Below are positions 1-7,132 of a stretch of 9,827 nt of DNA, piece by piece. The stretch spans positions 1-9,827 of the forward strand of contig JBDSEG010000031.1 of the NCBI GenBank assembly GCA_039920165.1. The letters run 5' to 3'. The notes below the pieces were generated by a model, which saw nothing but the letters and a program-made list of their open reading frames with translations, searched no databases and was not told where the DNA came from. The position numbers and the translations under genes were made by a program. Position 1 is the first letter of the stretch. Each line of letters begins with the position of its first letter. This DNA is from JBDSEG01 sp039920165. Its GTDB lineage: Bacteria > Pseudomonadota > Gammaproteobacteria > Burkholderiales > Burkholderiaceae_C.

Positions 1-446
1 CCGGCCGCAACATCACGCGCGGCGAAGCGCTCGGCCATGTGTACGGCTACACCATCGTCAACGACGTGACCGCGCGCGACGTGCAGATGCGCCACCAGCA
101 ATGGGACCTCGGCAAGTCGTTCGATACCTTCTGCCCGATGGGACCGTGGATCGTCACCGCCGATGGCTTCGACCCCGCCGCGACCCGCGTGCGCTGCTGG
201 GTCAACGGCGAGCTGCGCCAGGATGCGCGCACCGAAGATTTGATCTTCGATATCCCGACCCTGATCGAGACCTGCTCGCGCGGCATCACGCTGCTGCCGG
301 GCGACATCATCGCGACCGGCACGCCGGCGGGCGTGGGAATGGGCATGAAGCCGCCGCGCTGGCTCGCACACGGCGACGTGGTGAAGATCGAGATCGATGG
401 CCTCGGAATGATCGAGAACCGCTTCGTCGCTCGGGAGGCCGCATGA
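1..446 (+). CDS. Fumarylacetoacetate hydrolase family protein, 3' part only (5' end outside window)
   Basis: The reading frame is open from base 3, so the gene starts upstream of the window; 147 residues are visible before the TGA at 444-446. The visible part is the C-terminal half of the FAH fold. NDVTARD (60-80) holds the Asp that is the third metal ligand in this family, followed by a GKSFDTF segment with the conserved Lys, the MGPWIV strand and an ATGTPAGVG loop near 312-338. The two upstream Glu ligands would lie outside the window. Family members hydrolyse, decarboxylate or isomerise 2-oxo/enol diacids in aromatic catabolism (fumarylpyruvate, acylpyruvate, 2-hydroxyhepta-2,4-diene-1,7-dioate). 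The substrate cannot be chosen from this fragment. It is not the true fumarylacetoacetase, which is a separate gene at 4889-6178. The stop overlaps the start of the Bug protein gene (ATGA), so the two are probably cotranscribed and translationally coupled. Confidence 0.9.
   Translation, partial: GRNITRGEALGHVYGYTIVNDVTARDVQMRHQQWDLGKSFDTFCPMGPWIVTADGFDPAATRVRCWVNGELRQDARTEDLIFDIPTLIETCSRGITLLPGDIIATGTPAGVGMGMKPPRWLAHGDVVKIEIDGLGMIENRFVAREAA
433..438 (+). promoter_or_regulatory. Ribosome binding site for the Bug protein gene
   Basis: GGGAGG lies four bases before the ATG at 443, inside the last codons of the FAH-family gene. Together with the ATGA overlap it fixes the start of the binding protein and suggests coupled translation. 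Confidence 0.6.
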
Positions 447-1417
447 ACACCAAGGTTCTGCGCGTTGCGCTGGCCACAGCACTGTCGATGATGACGCTCG
501 CGGCATCGGCCCAATCGGCCTGGCCGGATCGGCCGATCACGATGATCGTTCCCTTCCCGCCGGGTGGCGTCGCGGATACGGTGGCGCGGCCGGTCGCCGA
601 GGCGTTGTCACGCGAACTCAAGCAGACCGTGGTGGTCGAGAACAAGGCCGGCTCGGGCGGTGCGCTCGGCATCGGCCAGGCGGCCCGCGCCGCGCCGGAC
701 GGCTATACGGTGCTGCTGTCGCTGTCGTCGATCTCGATCCTGCCCGAGGCCGACAAGCTGCTCGATCGCAAGCCGGCGTACACGCTCGACCAGTTCGTGC
801 CGATCGCGCGCTTCACCGCCGACCCGACGGTGCTGGTGGTTCGCGCCGAGGCGCCGTGGAAGACGCTGGCCGAGTTCGTCGCGGCGGCCAAGGCGGCGCC
901 CGGCAAATACAACTACGGCAGCTCGGGCAACTACGGGACCATGCACGTGCCGATGGAAATGCTCAAGCAGCAGGCCGGTTTTCGCATGACGCACATCCCC
1001 TACACCGGCGCGGGGCCGGCGATCGTCGCGCTGCTCGGCGGGCAGGTGGATGCGCTGGCGAGCGGTCCGTCGACCGTGGTTCAGCACATCCGTTCGGGCA
1101 AGCTGCGCGCGCTCGCACACTGGGGCGATCGGCCGGTCGCTTCCCTGCCCGATGTGGGCAGCCTGACGCAGGCCGGCTATCCGGTGCGGTTCGCGCAGTG
1201 GTCGGCGCTCTTCGTGCCGAGCCAGACCCCGCCCGATATCGTCGCCCGGCTGCGTGCTGCCGCGGCCAAGGTCGCCACCGACCCGGTCGTGCAGCAGACG
1301 ATCCAGAAGGCGGGCAGCCCGCTTGAATATCTGGACGCCCCCGCGTTCAAGACCTACTGGGATGCCGACGCGAAGACGATGACCCAGGCGGTTCGCAAGA
1401 TCGGCAAGCTCGAGTAG
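443..1417 (+). CDS. Bug/TctC-family periplasmic solute-binding protein
   Basis: This 324-residue protein matches the usual length of Bug (tripartite tricarboxylate transporter substrate-binding) receptors. Residues 1-23 form a Sec signal peptide: Lys/Arg near the N-terminus, a hydrophobic core, and an ASA cleavage site before Q24. The mature protein opens with the hallmark WPDRPI strand and the VPFPPGG loop followed by V-A-D-T, where Bug proteins bind ligand carboxylates. Further family signatures are GSGGALG, PDGYT, a YGSSGNYG loop and the HIPYTGAGPAI/LLGGQVDA segment. Known members bind small carboxylic acids or aromatic acids in the periplasm. The ligand here is unknown, and no TctA/TctB membrane genes are visible, as is common for orphan Bug genes. 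The ATG at 443 is chosen because it begins the signal peptide and has GGGAGG at 433-438; the frame stays open further upstream only inside the FAH-family gene. Confidence 0.93.
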   Translation: MNTKVLRVALATALSMMTLAASAQSAWPDRPITMIVPFPPGGVADTVARPVAEALSRELKQTVVVENKAGSGGALGIGQAARAAPDGYTVLLSLSSISILPEADKLLDRKPAYTLDQFVPIARFTADPTVLVVRAEAPWKTLAEFVAAAKAAPGKYNYGSSGNYGTMHVPMEMLKQQAGFRMTHIPYTGAGPAIVALLGGQVDALASGPSTVVQHIRSGKLRALAHWGDRPVASLPDVGSLTQAGYPVRFAQWSALFVPSQTPPDIVARLRAAAAKVATDPVVQQTIQKAGSPLEYLDAPAFKTYWDADAKTMTQAVRKIGKLE

Positions 1418-1443
1418 CGCAGGCGCCGCACCGAACCGTCAGG

Positions 1444-1461
1444 GCGTGCGCAAACGCACGC
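1444..1461 (+). terminator. Possible stem-loop terminator after the Bug gene
   Basis: Bases 1444-1450 (GCGTGCG) pair perfectly with 1455-1461 (CGCACGC) around a CAAA loop, 27 nt after the Bug stop codon. There is no T-run after it, so it is not a canonical intrinsic terminator; it could be a 3'-end stabilising hairpin. The rest of the 182-bp gap (1418-1599) shows a C-run near 1504-1511 but no promoter I would defend. Confidence 0.3.
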
Positions 1462-1585
1462 AAGCTGCCGCCGGTTGCAGCGGGGCATGAGTTGGGAACG
1501 CCCGCCCCCCCTACATTGCCACTCGTGCGCGGGCGTACGGCGGCCGATACAAGGCAATCCAGGGCCGGCCGACGCGCCCCACTTC

Positions 1586-1592
1586 GAGAAGG
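1586..1592 (+). promoter_or_regulatory. Ribosome binding site deciding the lipoprotein start
   Basis: GAGAAGG lies seven bases before a GTG at 1600. It supports this GTG over the earlier in-frame TTG at 1492, which would add 36 residues ahead of the signal peptide and hide it. Confidence 0.55.
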
Positions 1593-1599
1593 TAAGCAA

Positions 1600-2340
1600 G
1601 TGAAAACGTACGCCATCCCCGTGCTGCTCGCCAGCGTCGCCCTTGTCACCGGCTGCGGCGGCGGTGGCGGTGGCGGTGTCGGTTCTACTTCGACGGCGGG
1701 GACGTCGCCCCTACCGCCAGCGCCCGGCGTCGTCGTCTTCGACGCACAGGTCGCCTGGACGCGGCTGCTGACGACGACGCGATCCTGGGCCGTAGCCGGT
1801 CGGGCTTCGGACGGGCAGGACTACCAGCTAACGCTCGCGGTCGCGCCGGGCGGCTCGGACATCTTTCCGGTCACTGGAGCGAATGCCCTCAAGTCGATCT
1901 TTCGCAACCGCGTCGTTCAGGTCTCGACACAGATCGCGCAAGAAGTGCTGAACGAGCAGTTCGTCGATACCGGATTCCGCCAGCTCGGTTCGCGCGTCAG
2001 CACCGACGGCGGATCGCCGACGTGTTCCAAGACCGACGTGATCGCCGCCGTCCCGCCGACCGGCTCTCCCGCGGGAAGCAGCGGCCCGCTGTACGCCGCC
2101 ACCACCTTGAGCGATTGCTCGCCAACCGCGAGTTCGCTCGGCACCTCATTCCACACCTGGTCGGTGGTGGCCGACGGCGGGGTGGTCTATCTGTGCGTCG
2201 CGTCGAGCAACCGCTTCCTCGGTGAACCCACGGACCGCCTGTCCGAGACCTGCGTCGAGACAGACGCCGCCGGCAACCTCGGTCAGCACGCCCGAATCAC
2301 GCTGACCCTGCCGGGCTTCAGCCTCGTCGCGACCAACTGA
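1600..2340 (+). CDS. Putative lipoprotein of unknown function
   Basis: From the GTG at 1600 the product has 246 residues. Residues 1-18 are a lipoprotein signal peptide (MKTY, then a hydrophobic stretch) ending in the lipobox V-T-G-C with Cys19 as the lipidated residue. It is followed directly by seven glycines and a Ser/Thr/Pro-rich linker to about residue 45, a flexible tether often seen in Burkholderiales lipoproteins. The mature region has no transmembrane segment and looks like a beta-rich secreted domain with many Thr, Ser, Val and Gly. Besides Cys19 it has four cysteines (in PTCSK, SDCSP, YLCVA and ETCVE), enough for two disulfides. I do not recognise a domain family and assign no function. 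The residue after the lipid Cys is Gly, not Asp, so there is no obvious inner-membrane retention signal and outer-membrane location is likely. It is probably a single-gene unit between the Bug gene and the homogentisate operon. Confidence 0.8.
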   Translation: MKTYAIPVLLASVALVTGCGGGGGGGVGSTSTAGTSPLPPAPGVVVFDAQVAWTRLLTTTRSWAVAGRASDGQDYQLTLAVAPGGSDIFPVTGANALKSIFRNRVVQVSTQIAQEVLNEQFVDTGFRQLGSRVSTDGGSPTCSKTDVIAAVPPTGSPAGSSGPLYAATTLSDCSPTASSLGTSFHTWSVVADGGVVYLCVASSNRFLGEPTDRLSETCVETDAAGNLGQHARITLTLPGFSLVATN

Positions 2341-2354
2341 CGCTCGCCATCCCG

Positions 2355-2373
2355 CGCCGGGAGCCACCCGGCG
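2355..2373 (+). terminator. GC-rich hairpin between the lipoprotein gene and the homogentisate operon
   Basis: Bases 2355-2361 (CGCCGGG) pair with 2367-2373 (CCCGGCG) around an AGCCA loop, 14 nt after the lipoprotein stop. It is followed by an A/T-rich patch (GAAATAT) but not a T-run. It may end lipoprotein transcription or be part of the leader of the downstream operon. TATCAT at 2382-2387 resembles a -10 element, but no -35 partner is evident. Confidence 0.3.
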
Positions 2374-2417
2374 GCGCGAAATATCATGGCGGCTCCTCGT
2401 TGCAGCGGAGCCCGACC

Positions 2418-3572
<1,155 letters not shown>

Positions 3573-3576
3573 TCCG

Positions 3577-4878
3577 ATGAAGACCGACCTCGAATACCAG
3601 ACCGGCTTCGGAAACCACTTTGCGACCGAGGCGCTGCCCGGCGCGCTGCCGGTCGGGCGCAATTCTCCTCAGCGCTGCGCCTACGGTCTGTATGCGGAGC
3701 AGCTCAGCGGCACCGCCTTCACCGCGCCGCGCGCCGACAACCGGCGCAGCTGGCTGTACCGCATCCGCCCGTCGGCCATCCACGGTCGCTTCGAGCGCAT
3801 CGATTCGGGGCGCATCGTGAGCGACTTCGGCGACGGCGCATCACCGCCGGATGCGCTGCGCTGGAATCCGCTGCCGCTGCCGAGTGCGCCCACCGATTTC
3901 ATCGAAGGCCTCGTAACGATGGCCGGCCATGGGGACCCGAATTTGCAAAGCGGCACCGCGGTGCATATTTATGCCGCCAACCGCTCGATGCAGCGGCGCT
4001 ATTTTTACGACGCCGATGGCGAGCTGCTGATCGTTCCGCAGCTCGGTGCGCTGCGCTTCGTCACCGAGTTCGGCGTCCTCGACGTGGCACCGCAGCAGAT
4101 CGCCGTCATCCCGCGCGGCGTGCGCTTCCGCGTCGAGTTGCTGAGCGAAGCGGCGCGCGGCTACGTGTGCGAGAACTACGGTGCCGCCCTGCGCCTGCCC
4201 GACCTCGGGCCGATCGGATCGAACGGTCTGGCGAACCCGCGCGACTTCCAGACCCCGGTCGCGGCGTACGAAGATATCGATGCGCCGCATGAACTCGTTG
4301 CCAAGTTCATGGGCAACCTCTGGTCGGCGCGCATGGACCATTCGCCCGCCGATGTGGTCGCCTGGCACGGCAACCTCGCGCCGTGCAAATACGACCTGCG
4401 ACGCTTCAATGCCATCGGCTCGATCAGCCACGACCATCCCGATCCGTCGATCTTCCTCGTGCTGCACAGTGCGTCCGACACACCCGGCGTGAGCAACCTC
4501 GACTTCGCGATCTTTCCGCCGCGCATCCTCGCCATGCAGGATACGTTTCGCCCGCCCTGGTTTCACCGCAATGTCGCGAGCGAATTCATGGGCCTCGTGC
4601 ACGGCCGCTATGACGCCAAGGCCGAGGGCTTCTTACCCGGCGGCGCGAGCCTGCACAACTGCATGATCGGCCACGGCCCCGACGCTCCGACTTTCGACAA
4701 GGCGAGCGCGGCCGACCTCGCACAGCCGGATGTGATCCGCGACACCATGGCCTTCATGTTCGAGACCCGGTGCGTGCTGCGGCCGACGCGCCAGGCACTC
4801 GACAGCGCCGAGCGGCAGGCCGACTACGACCGCTGCTGGGACGGCCTTCAAAAGCACTTCGACCCGGCACGGCCGTGA
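3577..4878 (+). CDS. hmgA: Homogentisate 1,2-dioxygenase
   Basis: This Fe(II)-dependent cytoplasmic dioxygenase cleaves homogentisate to 4-maleylacetoacetate. The 433-residue product has the family's full length and typical opening, YQTGFGNHFATEALPGALP, followed by RNSPQ and YAEQLSGTAFTAPR. Spacing to the human enzyme places the iron ligands at His330 and Glu336 (in PWFHRNVASEFMG) and His366 (in NCMIGHGPD), corresponding to human His335, Glu341 and His371. The catalytic-base region is the SHDHPDPSIF segment. The ATG at 3577 starts four bases after the hppD stop. There is only a weak GAG at 3566-3568 ahead of it, so translation is probably coupled to hppD. An upstream extension of this frame lies inside hppD and is not coding. 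Confidence 0.98.
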   Translation: MKTDLEYQTGFGNHFATEALPGALPVGRNSPQRCAYGLYAEQLSGTAFTAPRADNRRSWLYRIRPSAIHGRFERIDSGRIVSDFGDGASPPDALRWNPLPLPSAPTDFIEGLVTMAGHGDPNLQSGTAVHIYAANRSMQRRYFYDADGELLIVPQLGALRFVTEFGVLDVAPQQIAVIPRGVRFRVELLSEAARGYVCENYGAALRLPDLGPIGSNGLANPRDFQTPVAAYEDIDAPHELVAKFMGNLWSARMDHSPADVVAWHGNLAPCKYDLRRFNAIGSISHDHPDPSIFLVLHSASDTPGVSNLDFAIFPPRILAMQDTFRPPWFHRNVASEFMGLVHGRYDAKAEGFLPGGASLHNCMIGHGPDAPTFDKASAADLAQPDVIRDTMAFMFETRCVLRPTRQALDSAERQADYDRCWDGLQKHFDPARP

Positions 4879-4888
4879 GGATCAGGCG

Positions 4889-6178
4889 ATGAACGAACTC
4901 GATGCGACACACGATCCCGGATTGACGAGCTGGGTGGCAAGCGCCAGCGAAGCCAGCAGCGACTTCCCGATCCAGAACCTGCCGTTCGGCCGCTTTCGAA
5001 TCGATGCCGGCGCGCCCTGGCGCATCGGCGTCGCGATCGGCGATCAGGTGCTCGACCTGCACGCCGCCGGCCTGCTCGCGCCCGGTGCCGATATGCCCGC
5101 CGTGATGGCGCTCGCCGATGCGCCGCGGCGTGCACTCCGGCAGGCGATCTCGCAGGGCCTCGCACTCGGCAGCGCGCGCGAGCGTGACTGGCGCGCCGCG
5201 CTGCAGGCGCAGGATTCGGTCGAGATCGGGCTGCCGTGCGAGATCGGCGACTACACCGACTTCTATACGAGCATCCACCATGCGACGACGGTCGGCCTGC
5301 AGTTCCGCCCCGACAACCCGCTGCTTCCGAATTACAAATGGGTGCCGATCGGCTACCACGGCCGGGCCTCGTCGATCCGTGTCGGCGGGCCCGGACTCGG
5401 TCATGCGTTCGCGCGGCCGCGCGGCCAGACCAAGCCGGCCAGCGAGAGCGTTCCCAGCCTGCAGCCGAGCCGGCGCCTGGACTACGAACTCGAGCTCGGC
5501 GCCTTCGTCGGACGTGGCAACGAGCTCGGCCAGCCGGTTGCGATGGGCGAGGCCGAAGCGCAGGTCTTCGGCCTCGCGCTGTTCAACGACTGGAGCGCAC
5601 GCGATATCCAGGGCTGGGAGTACCAGCCGCTCGGCCCGTTCCTGTCGAAGAGCTTCGCCAGCACGGTCTCGCCCTGGGTGGTGACGCTGGACGCGCTGGC
5701 GCCGTTTCGTAGCTCCTTCACGCGACCGGCGGGCGACCCCGACGTGCTGGCGTACCTCGACTCGGAAGCCAACCGCGCGCACGGCGGCTTCGATATCGAA
5801 CTCGAGGTCTGGCTGCAGACCGCGGCGATGCGAGTCGCCGGCCATGCCGGCGACCGGCTGATGCAATCGAACTACCGCGACGCCTACTGGACCCTGGCCC
5901 AGCTCGTCACCCACCATACGGTCAACGGCTGCAATCTGCGCACCGGCGACCTGCTCGCGACGGGAACCTTGTCGGGCCCGCAACCCGAGCAGGGTGGCTC
6001 TCTGCTTGAACTGAGCCAGGCCGGCAAGCGGGTCATCGCCCTGTCGAACGGCGAGCACCGCACATTTCTCGAGGACTTTGATACCGTCATTCTGCGCGGC
6101 CACTGCGAACGCGCAGGCCAGCGCCGTATCGGTTTCGGCGAGTGCCGCGGCACGGTGCTGCCGGCGCGCGTGGCTTGA
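4889..6178 (+). CDS. fahA: Fumarylacetoacetase (fumarylacetoacetate hydrolase)
   Basis: The last enzyme of homogentisate catabolism hydrolyses 4-fumarylacetoacetate to fumarate and acetoacetate. At 429 residues it is the long, two-domain type like the eukaryotic enzyme, not the short FAH-family type found at the left edge. The N-terminal SH3-like domain includes SDFPIQNLPFG (about 24-34). The catalytic domain carries Asp124 (YTDFYTS), the catalytic His131 (SIHHATTVG), Glu200 and Glu202 (LDYELELG) and Asp234 (FNDWSARD), matching human Asp126, His133, Glu199, Glu201 and Asp233 for metal binding and catalysis. PLGPFLSKSF and GTLSGPQPEQGGSLLEL are also typical. The ATG at 4889 comes 10 nt after the hmgA stop, with GAGG at 4877-4880 overlapping that stop. 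It is the last gene of the operon and converges on ku. Confidence 0.98.
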   Translation: MNELDATHDPGLTSWVASASEASSDFPIQNLPFGRFRIDAGAPWRIGVAIGDQVLDLHAAGLLAPGADMPAVMALADAPRRALRQAISQGLALGSARERDWRAALQAQDSVEIGLPCEIGDYTDFYTSIHHATTVGLQFRPDNPLLPNYKWVPIGYHGRASSIRVGGPGLGHAFARPRGQTKPASESVPSLQPSRRLDYELELGAFVGRGNELGQPVAMGEAEAQVFGLALFNDWSARDIQGWEYQPLGPFLSKSFASTVSPWVVTLDALAPFRSSFTRPAGDPDVLAYLDSEANRAHGGFDIELEVWLQTAAMRVAGHAGDRLMQSNYRDAYWTLAQLVTHHTVNGCNLRTGDLLATGTLSGPQPEQGGSLLELSQAGKRVIALSNGEHRTFLEDFDTVILRGHCERAGQRRIGFGECRGTVLPARVA

Positions 6179-6216
6179 CGCCTCGACTCTCCCCCTCTTG
6201 CGACGCGTGAGTGGCT

Positions 6217-6231
6217 CGCGCGAACCGCGCG
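6217..6231. terminator. Possible shared terminator hairpin between convergent fahA and ku
   Basis: The 63-bp gap separates two convergent transcripts. CGCGCG at 6217-6222 pairs with CGCGCG at 6226-6231 around an AAC loop. Neither strand has a T-run after the stem, so this is a weak candidate; nothing else in the gap stands out. Confidence 0.22.
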
Positions 6232-6241
6232 CGGCGCCGAT

Positions 6242-7111
6242 CTATCCGCGCGCTCGTTTCGCGGCGGGCTTGGGTTTAGCCTTCGCGGCCTTCGCCGCCG
6301 GCTTCGCGGCGGGCGCGCGCTGGCCAAGGCTGCGCTTGAGCAGCTCGGTCAGGTCGACCACGTTGGAAGCCGTGCCTTCCGACGGTGCCTCCTCGAGCGG
6401 CTCCACGGTCTCGGTCTGGCCGGCCGCGACCTTTCGCGCGACGAGCTTGTGCACCGCAGCCGTGAAGATGTCTTCGCTCGCGTCGGCCTTCCATGGCGCG
6501 GTCATGTCGGCGATGAGCTGCACCGCCATCGCGAGTTCGGCCGGCTTGGGCGCGCTCGCCTTGCCCGCATCGGGCAGCTTCAATTCGTCGATCGGTCGGA
6601 TTTCGCTCGCCCATCGAATGGTATTGAGCACGAGTGCCGAATCGTTCGGGATCAGCGCCGCGAGATGCTCCTTGGTGTGGATCACGACGCGGCCGATGCC
6701 GATCACGCCGGCCCGGTTCATCGCTTCCCGCAGCAGCGCATACACCTTGTCGGCGCCGCGCCCGCTCGGCTCGAGGTAGTACGGTGTCTCGAGCAGCAGG
6801 AACGAGATCTCGTCGCGCTTGACGAAGCTTTCGAGTTCGATCGTCTGCGTCGTCTTCGGGTACGCGGCCTTGATCTCGTCCTCGCTCAGCACGACGTACT
6901 CGCCGCCTTCCTGCTTGATGCCCTTGACGATATCGTCGCCCTCGATCGTCTTGCCGGTGCGCTTGTTGATGCGCTGGTAGCCGACCGGGTCCATCGAGCG
7001 CTTGTCGAGCCAGTCGAAGTCGATACCGACGTCCTGCGACGCCGGGTACAGGCCGACCGGCACGTGCACCAGCCCGAAGCTGATGGCGCCTTTCCAGATG
7101 GCACGCGGCAT
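6242..7111 (-). CDS. ku: Ku, DNA end-binding protein of bacterial NHEJ
   Basis: Bacterial Ku forms a homodimeric ring that threads onto double-strand break ends and recruits LigD. The 289-residue product begins MPRAIWKGAISFGLVHVPVG, the standard start of this family. Conserved segments follow in order: DWLDKRSMDPVGYQRINK, GGEYVVLSEDEI, IELESFVKRDEI, the YYLEP strand, and the helical NRAGVIGIGRVV and LNTIRWASEIR regions. The core Ku domain covers roughly residues 5-190, then a LigD-interacting region with DMTAPWKADASEDIF, and a basic tail (about 267-289) with six Lys and two Arg among Ala and Pro. Such tails aid DNA binding in other bacterial Ku proteins. The ATG at 7111 has an excellent AAAGGAG seven bases upstream and starts 21 nt after ligD, indicating one transcript. 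The stop is TAG at 6242-6244. Confidence 0.98.
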   Translation of the reverse strand: MPRAIWKGAISFGLVHVPVGLYPASQDVGIDFDWLDKRSMDPVGYQRINKRTGKTIEGDDIVKGIKQEGGEYVVLSEDEIKAAYPKTTQTIELESFVKRDEISFLLLETPYYLEPSGRGADKVYALLREAMNRAGVIGIGRVVIHTKEHLAALIPNDSALVLNTIRWASEIRPIDELKLPDAGKASAPKPAELAMAVQLIADMTAPWKADASEDIFTAAVHKLVARKVAAGQTETVEPLEEAPSEGTASNVVDLTELLKRSLGQRAPAAKPAAKAAKAKPKPAAKRARG

Positions 7112-7118
7112 GGTGTCG

Positions 7119-7125
7119 CTCCTTT
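7119..7125 (-). promoter_or_regulatory. Ribosome binding site for ku
   Basis: On the minus strand this reads AAAGGAG, seven bases before the ku ATG and within the 21-nt gap after the ligD stop. It is the strongest Shine-Dalgarno sequence in the window, suggesting Ku is translated independently and perhaps more than LigD. Confidence 0.75.
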
Positions 7126-7132
7126 CTTGCGG

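Noticed and set aside
101..442. Upstream extension of the Bug protein frame to 101
   Set aside because: This part overlaps the FAH-family gene in another frame, is Arg-rich, and would precede a clear signal peptide that has its own ribosome binding site.
1492..1517. TTGGGA (1492-1497) and TACATT (1512-1517) as a sigma-70 promoter for the lipoprotein gene
   Set aside because: The spacer is only 14 nt and the -35 match is poor, so it is not supported.
1657..1677. The glycine-codon run as a phase-variation switch
   Set aside because: The unit is a multiple of three, so slippage would change tether length but not switch the gene off; the tract is also short.
4754..6103. A 449-codon open frame antisense to fahA, with similar long antisense frames over hppD and hmgA
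   Set aside because: These mirror strongly biased codon usage on the coding strand. They show no recognisable domains and no start context, whereas the sense genes are unambiguous.
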